Assembly (NCBI GenBank): GCA_905178155.1
Contig: CAJINV010000009.1
Location: forward strand, 2,953,373-3,017,372
Origin: Amoebophrya sp. A120
Taxonomy: Eukaryota; Sar; Dinophyceae; Syndiniales; Amoebophryaceae
Length of the DNA stretch: 64,000 nucleotides
Direction: 5' to 3'
Of this stretch, positions 43,781 to 54,500 are shown piece after piece. Position numbers and translations under genes: made by a program. The notes beneath the pieces were generated by a model. It saw only the letters and a program-made list of their open reading frames with translations. It searched no databases and was not told where the DNA came from. How positions within the stretch are numbered: the stretch's first letter is position 1; each line of letters starts with the position of its first letter.

Positions 43781-44854
43781 TCAGGTGCTTGCGCTTGAAG
43801 ATCCTGGTGGTATGATATCTGCTCGAAGAATCTCCTTCATCTGCTCTATTTTTTGACTCGCAGAATCCAAATCCAAGTTTTTCAACGCATTAACAGAATC
43901 TCGTAGATTAGCTGCTCCAGCGACCATCCCGTCATAAAACGTAGAAGCAGAGCTGTTCTCTGTGCCCGCATCTTTCTGTGTTTCCACCCCATAAATGCTG
44001 CCATGGTACTTGCACAGCAGATTCCCCACACTGTCGTCGATGTTCTTAAACTTGCCTTGCTTTATCCCCTTCTCCAGCTCCGGAACCACGTCCTTCGAAA
44101 AAACGTCATCCAACGACCGGAATTCTATTTTCTTCCTCCCCCCGCCATCCGATTGTTCCATCCGGTTCTTCTCCGCCAAAAGTTTTTGCACGTTCACGAC
44201 GTCTAGCGATTCGCAATCCAAAATTCGCTGCAGGATGATCTTCTCCAGGTATTCATTCTCATCACCCTGCCTGACAGATTGCGTCGTGGTCTTCCCTGAT
44301 TGCCGAAGATTCGCCGAATGCACCGCGCGTTTAACCTCCAGCCTCAAGTGCTCCCCCACATCCCGTGGCTCCCAAACGAAAAACGTGTTTTCCGTTTCCG
44401 TGTCGTCCGCACGGTGGTAGGTGAGCGCGGCTATTGCTTCGAAAACGGCGGATAGACACTTGTCGTTGTGGATGATTTGCTCGAAATCTGGTTTCTTGCT
44501 CGCTTTATTTCCTTGTGCTGTGCCGACAGATTTCATCTGTGGTGGTAGTTCTTCTTCCTCCATGTCCTCTTCCAACAGGTCTTCGTGGTACTGAATTTTT
44601 TCCAAAATGTCTTCTTTCGTGTACGTCACAAGTCTCAACTCCATGCTTTTCTGTGAAGAGGACCCCCCGCCGTTTGAAGAAGACCCGGGTAGCAAAAGCA
44701 ATTCTGCGGCGACCTCGGTGATGACCAACTTTTTCAAAATGTTCCGGACCGCCAGCTCCTTGGATTTTTTCAAGCTCTGCGCTTTCTCAAAGTCCCCGCA
44801 ATTTTCAAGCAACGTGCCTATCGTGTCGGTTCGACAGGCGAAGAGGATCTTCAT
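43781..44854 (-). CDS. Unrecognised charged protein, 357 aa, first gene of the duplicated block
   Basis: Start ATG 44854 (MKILFACRTDTIGTLLENCG). Intronless. Rich in Glu, Lys and Leu with probable helical and coiled-coil stretches. Contains a poly-Ser/Gly loop near residue 65 and an acidic run LLEEDMEEEELPP. The C-terminal ~75 residues (VGNLLCKYHGSIYGVETQ onward) are duplicated as a relic at 39973-40205. The neighbour P-type A gene starts 216 bp downstream. No domain recognised. Confidence 0.7.
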   Translation of the reverse strand: MKILFACRTDTIGTLLENCGDFEKAQSLKKSKELAVRNILKKLVITEVAAELLLLPGSSSNGGGSSSQKSMELRLVTYTKEDILEKIQYHEDLLEEDMEEEELPPQMKSVGTAQGNKASKKPDFEQIIHNDKCLSAVFEAIAALTYHRADDTETENTFFVWEPRDVGEHLRLEVKRAVHSANLRQSGKTTTQSVRQGDENEYLEKIILQRILDCESLDVVNVQKLLAEKNRMEQSDGGGRKKIEFRSLDDVFSKDVVPELEKGIKQGKFKNIDDSVGNLLCKYHGSIYGVETQKDAGTENSSASTFYDGMVAGAANLRDSVNALKNLDLDSASQKIEQMKEILRADIIPPGSSSAST

Positions 44855-45541
44855 GTTGATGTTGTTTGAAAGACTTTTTTCCTTTTCGCTTTTGATTTCA
44901 CAGGATCGCAGGATTAGAATAGACGAGATGCAACAGAAAAAAAACTGAAGATCATCCTCGAGAAATTGCAATGTGACAAAAGGCAAACACGTCTATAACC
45001 GCTACGAGTAGAAGCAGTAGCTGGAAAAAGCGCTCCAAGGAATATTAAAGCAGCTTCGCCGCAAGAACAGAAAATGCCGGACTGAGTACCAGCGACTAAA
45101 ATTTTTCCTGTTTTCATCTGCTGTTGTTGAACTCATTTGTTTAAAACCCAGGCGTGTACTTACAGTGTGCCTTTCAAAGGCGTGGCCGCCGTGTCCAGTA
45201 CGCTCGTCATTGTGATTTTCTTTGAAACTGTCTCTGATGTTCTGAAGATTGTACACGAAGAAAAAGTAGCTAATTGATTGGTTGCAAGGCAACTCTGTTG
45301 TTCCGAACGAAATCGTAAAAGGCCAAGGTCTGAAAACTCTATCACTATCTGTACTTCGTCGATTGCGCCTCCTTGCGTTTCAAAAAAAGTCAATGCGCAG
45401 GCGTCTGTTGTGAAGTAAATTGTTCGAAGTCAGTGTACTGTAAATTGTTCGAAGAAGTTGTGCAAGTACTCGAAATCTTTGAAACCTAAGTAATTTTCTC
45501 TTCATTAACATAGCCCTGAGTCGCCCGTCACAAGAATAAAC
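44855..45541. other. Intergenic region
   Basis: About 690 bp. No introner and no gene recognised. Confidence 0.6.
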
Positions 45542-48500
45542 CTAGGATCCCTCCGCCGGTGCCGGAGCCTCCGCCGCCGCCGCATCTCCCCCGCCACCCT
45601 CTGCGGCTGGAGCCGCCACCGCCACCGCCTCCCCCTCGGCTGGCGCTGCTGCCGCGGGTTCTTCCGCTTTTTTCTCCTCACTTTCTGCTGCAGCTGGTTC
45701 TTCCTTTTTCCCCACTTCCGCTGCGGGTTCGTCTTTCTTTTCCTCATCTGCAGGCTTGTCTTCTTTCTTACCGGCAGCTTCTTTTGCAGGAGGAGCTTTT
45801 CTATCACCTCCATCCTTCTTACTATCCGCAGTCTCACCCTCCGCCCCCTCTTCCAAAGCCTTCTTGTCCGCTTCTGCAGCCATACTTGCCGAGGAGGCTA
45901 AGACCACCACCATCAACACCAATAACCCGATCCCGACACACGCGCCGCCGATGATCGCCATGTTGCCTTTTTTCTTCTTTTCTTCCGCTGTGGTGTTTGT
46001 CGCGTTAGTGGTGTTGGTGGAGGAAGTAGAGTCTGACTCTTGATCTCCACCGCCACCAGCTGCTGCTTTGCCACCGTTCTTGCCGGAACCACCTCCTCCA
46101 CCGCCACCTTTCGGCCCTGGCGACGTGGGCACCACTATGGTATTCGAGTTCACCATGGTGAGTCCATAACTCGTTAAACTCGCAACGTTCGCCACCTCCA
46201 CGGATATATCAACTGTAAAAATGTCTGGGTCTGGAAGATTCTGACACTTGTCATGCACGTTTTGCATGAGCCATGGTGTCTGTGATGCATACCCTAGCAA
46301 TACAGATTTTTTGAGGGCTTCTTGATGCCTATTCCGCATGACAAATGCCTTCTCAGCGTAGCAAAAATTGCATTCCCTTTGGTACTCATGCAATACAAAT
46401 TCTCTTGGGAATCCAAATGCAGCATCACAACTTGCATTCTTCCAGACATTTTTGCACTTGGTAGGATATGTCCGCGAGCAAACTGGTATACGCTGCGCTT
46501 CCTATTACAGTGAAAAATGCCCCCACCCCAGAACTTGCGAGCATTTGTATTGCAAACCTTTCCTATGGAAACACACCCCGTCTTGCATATCTCAGCTATG
46601 GCCCCCTCAAAACGTAAGTTTTCAACTCGTAAGTGCGCTACCCAACTATTTTGCATAAAATTACCACTTTTTTTTTGGTTTTTCATTTTTCGCAAAAATA
46701 GCTATTTTCGATGAAAAATTGCAAAATGTCGACTCCGATGATTTCGCTAAAAGTAGCTACTTTACAAAAATAGCTTGATTCATTTTTAGCATGCTCAGCT
46801 CATCATTAGCTAGGACCCGGGCCGGCGACGGAGAGGTGAGGAGACGGACACACCAGGCTGCTCCGGGAAGCGCGTGTGGGAAATGGAGATCATGTTCTTG
46901 CAGCTGCTCCTTGAAGCGAGTATGGGAAACGGTGATCATTTTTTCGCTCTATGATTTGCAACAAAGTAGCTTTTATTCGGAGCCAGGATCTACAAGTAGT
47001 TTGACGAGCATTCACTTCTTCTACACATTCGCGCACGTGCATGCTGTGAGCCTTTGGCATGGAAAACAGGGCCGCTCGACGCCTTCGCGAATACAAAAAC
47101 AGGCTTCTTTTTGTGCTTGTGGGCGTCTATAAGTGACGCAGAGGTGAGATATTTGGGATGCCCACGCCCCCGCTACGAAGTGAAAGCGTCCAGCTCCGAA
47201 CAAAAGCTGTGGCGCAAGTCATAGACCTCCGGAGCCCGACAAAGCCAGTTTCTTGCTGATTTGGACGGCCTGAACCACAGCGGCAACAGTGGCGCCATCG
47301 TCGAAAAACCTCACAAATGCCCACCAATGGAAGACCGTTTTGCATCGTAAAAAGTGCCCCTTTGCATCTGAAGAAGCTGCTTCTACAGCTTCTGGGCGTC
47401 GGTCGGAAGCTAAAAAAAGGCAAAAAACCTGCCCGCGCATGCACAAAGTAAGGCACTTCATCTGCTGCAGCTGCGCCCGCATCTGCAAGGGATCTAGGAT
47501 CTCGAACCACCTCGCAGGACCAGCCGCAAGGGCCCCGGGTGTCGAAATTGGTCCTCCACAGGCAAGGCGTTTTTGATGCTTTTTTCCAATGATAGCCGTC
47601 CACAACTCGCCTCCTGCCGACCAATGCTGTGCCCTCGCTGTTCGACAAACATTGGGCCGGGCGCATCGCGGCTCGGCGCAACCGGCCCGGCGGCATTGTG
47701 CGCAACACCACCACCGAGCCGGGGCGGGCGCTTGCCGCCCCAATGCGCAACCCCCGGCCGCGCGCCCGGCCCGGGCGCAGCCCGCAGCGCGCCGCCAAGC
47801 CTGTGGCGCCCGCCCGCCCGTGTGCGAGGCGCTTGGCCGGTCTGCCGGGCGAGTGGCCCGAGCTGGCGGCAGGGGGCGACATGTGCCGGCACTGTCCCGC
47901 ACTCGCCGCCCGTTGAGCAGCGGCGGGGCTAGGCAGCCGGCCGAGCAAAGCAAAGGAGGCGAGAACAACCCACGCCCCGTCAATTCATGTCCGCTTCGCG
48001 CAGACAGAGCGCACAAAAAACCAACGGCAGAGCCTGGTGGCCGCCCGGCCCTTTGCAGTGGTTCTGCCTTTGCGGGGGGGGGGGATCGATTCGAGCCGGC
48101 CGGCGGCCGGCGACAAGCGTGCAAGAAGCAAGGCCGGCCGCGCGCACTAGATAGCTTGCTGAATGGCACCAAGTGGCCCCCCCAAGGGCAGGCTGGGAGC
48201 GAGTGAGGCGGGGGCCGGCTGGCCGGGCAACAGGGAAGCGCGCGGGGCCGGGGCAGGCTAGCAGGCCGGCGGGGGGCTGCGCCGGCCGGCTTCGTTCCTT
48301 CCGACACCGACAGACGGGGGGTCGGCTTGCGCGGGAACCTTCGCAGAGACAAGGGCCACCACCAAGCGGGCGCCCGCGCGCCCCGTCTGAAGGCTGGCAA
48401 AAAACCGCCGGCCGCGCGGGGGGGTCGGCCCCTGCTTGCATAGCAATTCGCGGCCCGTGCGTGGCTCCTCCATTATTTGCCAACAAGTGGGGCGCCCGCT

Positions 48501-51500
48501 AACGTCGCAAAGCATTTCCATAGGGAGCGCGCTCGCTATTTGTAAAAAAAAATTTACAACAGGCCGCGCGCTGTTTGTGCGAACACTTTTACCGGGCGCG
48601 CGCTACTTGTAAAATTTTTTTTACAAATAGACCAGCCGGGCCGGAGGGCCCATGGCAAACGGGCCGGCGCCGCGGCCTTTCCCATATACACCCATCGGGC
48701 GGGTGGGGCGGAGGGGGGGCGGCAAGCCGTTGGCCGACCTCTGGCCCGCCCGGGGTGGTGGTAAGGTGGGGGCTAACGCGCTTGGGGAAGGATTTGTAGT
48801 TCCGTGGGCCGAATGCTTGAAGCCGCGCGCTACCTGCGTGCGCCCACATGAGGCCGCCCCCCCTCCATGTGCATGCTGCCCTTCCCCGACTAGACGCGGG
48901 GCCAGAGGGCCCAGTCACGGCCCTCTGCCTGCCGTCGCCCGCGGGCCGTCTGAATGTGCCGCGCGTGTTTGTTTTTCTTTGGCCCGGTTTTTCCGCCTTT
49001 CGCGCCATTTGTTGTGGGGGCGGGCGACATGCGCCGCGCCCACACACAGGTGCCCCACAAGCTACAGGCAGCGGGCCCCGCTCCCCCAACTACAGACGGG
49101 GGCGGGCCCACACGCAGGAGACGATGCACCGGCCCAAGCCTGGCCAGGCTCGCGCCCATGCATCGGCCCCGCGCCCCGCTTCCTAGCTGGGGCGGGCCAG
49201 CAGGGTGCGCCAGCGGCTTCGGCTATGCTTGCTTACGTAGAAGCCGTCCGGGGAAAGCGGGCGAGCTAGCTAGGCGGGCCCGCCGCGTTTCCGGTTGCGG
49301 GCTAGCAAGGCTAGGCAAGCTGGCCCACAAGCAAGCTAGCAGCTGGCGCCCCGACAGGTCTCCGCGCTGCCTGGGCCAGCTGCACGCACCCGCACGCATT
49401 TGGCCCGCCAGCGCCCCTCGGTGAGTCGGTGGGTTGGGCAACTACCGGGGGCGCCCGCCTAGGTGGGTGCGGCCGTCCGTCGGGGCAGCTGCTTTACGGC
49501 CCGCCCCCCCCCGTCGCTCGCCGCCCGGCCAATTGGTTCGCGTAGCTTGCCGGCCCGGCCCGGTAGGTTCACGCGCTCGAGCTCGGCCCGGCTCCGCTGT
49601 GGGCTTTGCCGAAATGCCTGTGGCCCGGCCGCCCAGCCACGCACCAGCGAGGGGGCCTGTCCGAAGCAGTAGCTTGGCGACCAGCTGCGCGGGCTGGGGG
49701 CGGCGCTTTCTATCTTCCCAGCGATGGACGGCCCACAACAACCCGCTGCAGTCGGCCCTGTGTGTCCCATGTTCGTTGCCCGCGCCGGCCCAGCAGCCGC
49801 TTCGCGCGGCCGGTCGGTGCGTGCTTTGGGCGGACCATCATGCGCGCCCGCAGGTAGCTGGCCCAAAATATTATGGAGCGCAGCTAGCAGGCCAGGACCG
49901 GAGTGGGTTCCCCGGCAGGCTGCGCGCATCTTGGTGCTGTGCCAACTGCACGGACCGCCCGCATTTTGCTGCCTCGCAGGCATGCAGCCCGGCGCGGCCA
50001 TTTCCGTGCGGCGCCCGCCCATTGGCCGCGTGGCCCCGATGCGTTGGCTTACAGCCACCCCGCCGGCCGCGCGAAGCGGGCCGGCGAGCTACGGGAGCCA
50101 ACCCCCTTCCGCTAGTATGTTAAAAATAAAAAACCAAACCACAGGTGGCCCACGCGCAGGCCCCCCGTTCCCAAAGAGTTCGCCGGCGCCGCGCTTCGCG
50201 GGCGTGCGTCGCTCCGCTACATGCGGCAAAACCTAGCGGGGCCGCCTTCCAGCTTGCTCTACGCAGCAAGCCGGCCGGCCCGGTAGCCGCTGGCTGCGCG
50301 TAAAATGGAAAGGCGCCAGCGATGGGGGCCGGCTTCGCGCGCCCCCCCCGCGTTCGAGAGCCTGGAGCCGGGAGGCCGCCTGGCTTTTGAACCGGGCTCA
50401 GGGTTCAGGGCTCAGAGGGCGCCGGCGCGCATGCAGATTGATGCTTGGGCCGGCCGCCCGCAGCGGGGTAGTAGCGAGCGCAGCGGCCCCATTTGGCCGG
50501 CAGGCCAGAATGCTTGCCGGTGGCCCAGCTCGGTCCGTGTTTCGCGGCGCTTTTTTTTCCCAGAATGCTCTGCGCCCCACGAGGAATCCGAGGGCCAGCT
50601 TTCGGCGTGCTATTCCTGATCCAAAAGCGGCGGGCCCAGCACCCTTGACGCCCCGCGCAGCAACCTGGCTAGCGGACAAAGAAACGCCAACGATATTGGG
50701 CGGGGGGGGGCTGGCCCACCGCCTGGGCGCCGTGCCTGCCATTACCTGCCGGCCCCCTGGCTGGGGGGGGCCGTATTTTGCCCCGCGGGCTCACGCGCTT
50801 GGCGGTAGCCGCATTCGCCTGCGCGCCTGCTCAAGCTGTTGTGGTTGGCCTGCAGGCTATGTCCGTGCGCGCGCGCGCCGGCGGGGGGGCCGGGTCACTG
50901 ACTTAACTTCACCTCGGACGCGGCGGGCCCACGCCGGCAAGCCCTCGCGCCCCTTGGGCCAGCTTGGCGCGCCCGCATGCCTGCGGCAAGCCGGGCAGCT
51001 ACATGGAGTGGGCCGGCCGGCTGCTCACAATGGGCGGCCAGTTGCTTGGCTGGGCAGGGTAGGTCGGTCCGCCGCGCGGGGCGGTGGCGTGAGTGTGTTG
51101 GGCCCGAATATTGGCGGGCCGCACAACGGAGGTCCCCCGCGCTATGTATTTGGGCCAGGTCCCCGCGCCTGCTGGAGGTCGCTGGCCGCTGTTGCACGGG
51201 GCCCCCACCTGGCCGGCCGCCTCTCAGCCCCCAACCTGCCTGGGTAGGCGGCGGGGCGCGCGCGGGCCGTTCGGGCACATGGGCCGAGTACTCGCGCCCC
51301 ACATGTAGCGGGCCAGGAGGGCGGCGCCGGCCTTGGGGGCATGTGGCCACGAGGGGCGGGGGACAGCGTGCGCCGGCAATTCGGCGACAACAGCTGGCCC
51401 CTTCGCTGTATTTGATGACGGGCCCACCCCTGATCGCAGGGGCCAGCCCTATCCGTCTGGCGGCCCAGCTAAGTGGCCCAGCGCGCCGCATGCGAGCGCC

Positions 51501-54500
51501 ACGCTTTTGGCTGGCCCCGCCATCCAACGCGGCAGCCGCTCCGCCCGCTGCGAGCGAGCGCCCCCCCGGCCCGTTGTGTGCCTGCATGTAGCTGGCCAAC
51601 CGGTTGCACGTAGGTGCCGCGGCCGCGAAGTATTGAAGCGCGGCGCGTGTGTCCAGTTCGCCAATTATGAGGCCACATCCGGGCAGCCGGGTGGCGGGCC
51701 AATAAGAGGGCGCCCGGCCGCTTGGGCTAGCCAAGGAAATGCGGCCCGCCCCAGCATTAGACTACCCGCCAAAGCCCGCCGGCAGATCCCAGCACCGCCT
51801 GGAACAGCTACGCGCCCGCCCCCCCGCATGTAGTTGGTGTGGGCCTCCCTCCCGTCCCAGCAGCGTCCGTCGGCGGGCAAGAAACAAAGAGCAGATGGCA
51901 AATCTGCCAAAGCGAGACCGCCTGCTATGCGGGCCGCCTTGCCTTCATACCGGGCCCGCCCATGATGAAGCCCGCCCGGGCCCCAGCTATGTGCCCAGGG
52001 CCAGGTGCGTGCGCCCACACGTGCGCGGCCCCCCCCCCTCGCAACTGCATGCAGGCAGCTGCGCCGCCAACTAGACGGGCCCGGCTCGCCATCCCTCTTC
52101 GCAGAGTTCGCGCAGCAACCATAGGGGCCCACATGAGGCCGGTCGGAATCGGCCACGCATCGCGTTGCCCGAGCCGACTGCGTGCGACGCATGTTGCTGG
52201 GTCGGCCGTCAGCTATAGGGGGCCGGCGCCCAGCTTGACGCCCGCGATGCGCGCCCGTGTTTCTGCGATTGCGCGCGCGAGCTCAACCGCAGAAGCATCT
52301 CACGGCCGCGATTTCTAATTTTTCGCGAGGTTTATGTTTGTCGTCGACAAACACAAATCTCGGGAAAGTTGGAGGCCCTCAACTCGTAAGTGCGCCCACC
52401 ACTAGAGAAAATTTGTGTGGAGCGCACTTACGAGTTGAGAAAAGTGCAGCACACCATCGGGGGTGCGATTGAAATGCTGCATTTTTCTCAACTCGTAAGT
52501 GCGCTCCACACAAATTGTCGAGAGCGCAGCGAGAAATTTCGCAACTTTTTCCAGAGCAAATCCAGAAAAGGTTGCGAAATTTCTCAGAAATAGAAAAAAA
52601 GGGCGGAAATGGGCGCCGGCGGGCAGGCTCCGCCCGGTTGTGTGTGGTTGCGTGCATGTGGCTCGTCCATGTAGCTCACCCTCCAGACCACACCAGCCAA
52701 GGCTAGGAAGGCGCCGACCTCCTAACTATAGCTGAAGGACGGACCAACAACATGCGGCGCACCGTGGTGGGATCAACGGTTGGGAGGCGCGGCCGGTTCA
52801 AACAGGCTCCATGTGTGCCCCCATAGTAAGCTGCTGCGCGAACTCCGTAAAGAGGGGCGTTGGGGCCCGGTGCCTCTAGTTCGGGGGGCGGCTTGTTGCG
52901 TGCAGCTGCCGGGCCACAACAAGCGAACGGCGCGCGGCCACACCTGCCTGGCTTCGAGCCGAACAAATGGGGGCCGGGCGGTTTTCGTCGTACTTGGGCG
53001 CGCCAGGCCGGGCGGTGCGCGGCCCGTGTGGCAGGCTGGCGCGCTTGGGCAAATTTCTTCACCGAATCGCCTCGCGTTCTTTCTGGCGCTGGTGGCAAAA
53101 TGCACGGGATGGCGCGTAGTTGCTCCAGGCGATTTGGGAAATTGCCGACGGGCCGGGACGGGTAGGTTGGTAGCTACTGCGTGGCTGGGCGGGTTGCGTT
53201 TGGCGGGCCCCCGCGGCCGGGCGCATTGTTATTAGCAGGCCCGCCGCCCGGCTTAACGGATGCATGTGGCCACTATAGTTGGCCAACCGAAGGAACATAC
53301 GCAACGAGCCGCGGCCGGCGGGCATTTCGTACCCGCGGCGCGCCACCTACGTGAGGCCGGCTGGGAAAAGACAACCAGGCGCGCAACGCGCGGGCCGGTC
53401 GCAAGGGGCGGGTGGGGCGGCTGCCAAGCCGGGGGGGCCATCCAAAACAACGCGCGGCGCACGCGGCTGGGCCATGCAACTGGCCCGCCAGGTGCATGCA
53501 GCTGGCCCCTACGATTAGTTGCGGGCCCGTCCAATCCAAACTGTGGACGAGGGGCCAGGCGCTGTCGCCGACATGCAGGCGCATGTTGCTTAGCGTAGCC
53601 CATCACGGTCATGCGCCTATTGAAGCAGGGGCCCTGCTACCTTGGTGCCGCGAGTTAGTCAGGACTGGGCCCTTGTGGCGGGGTGGCCCGCGAGCGCGCC
53701 GCCGCTTGCCCAGGAGAGGGGCCGACTGGGGTGGGGGGCCCATGCTCCGGCAACGCGGCTAGCGACCCCCACCGGGCCGGCGCGGGGGCCTGCGGCAAAC
53801 AGCGCGACAGGCTTTCGCAGCGCGGTCCAGCTATATTAGGACCCCACTCACACCACCGCCCCACGCTATGGGCCTGCCCTGCCCAGCCAACCAGCCGCCC
53901 GCCGTGAGTAGCTGGCCGCCCTGTTGCAGGCGTGCGGGAGCGCCAACCAAGCTGGCCCAAGCGCTGCGCCGCAAGGGCTTGCCGGCTTGGGCAGGCTGCC
54001 TGCGCCGGGGGTAAATTCAGTGAGTCGGGCCCCCCGCCGGCGCGCGCGCGCACGGAGCGGACGCAGCTTGCACGCAGCCCGGCTGCTGCTGCAGCAGCTA
54101 GCTCGCCAGCAGGCGCGCTGGCGCATCCATGCGGCTACTTCAAAGCGCGGGAGCCCGCTGGCCAAATTGCGCCAGCAACAAACATGCGGGCTATGGCCAT
54201 GGGGACTGCAAGCCACGGGATGCTTGCGCCAGAGTGGGCCGGCCCGCCCCGTGCCGCTGGTGTTCGTTGGTGCGCTAGGTTGTTCCATCGATGGAGTCGC
54301 ATTGGCGGCGTGCCCACCGCCTTTGGATAGCTACTCAGGGGGGAGGAACGCCGGCGCAGGGCCAAAAAAATCGCCGCGAAACACGGACCGAGCTGGGCCA
54401 CCGGCAAGCATTCTCGCCTGCCGGCCAAATGGGGCCGCTGCGCTAGCTGCTAACCCGCTGCAGGCGGCCGGCCCAAGCAACAAGCAAGCTGCATGCGCGC

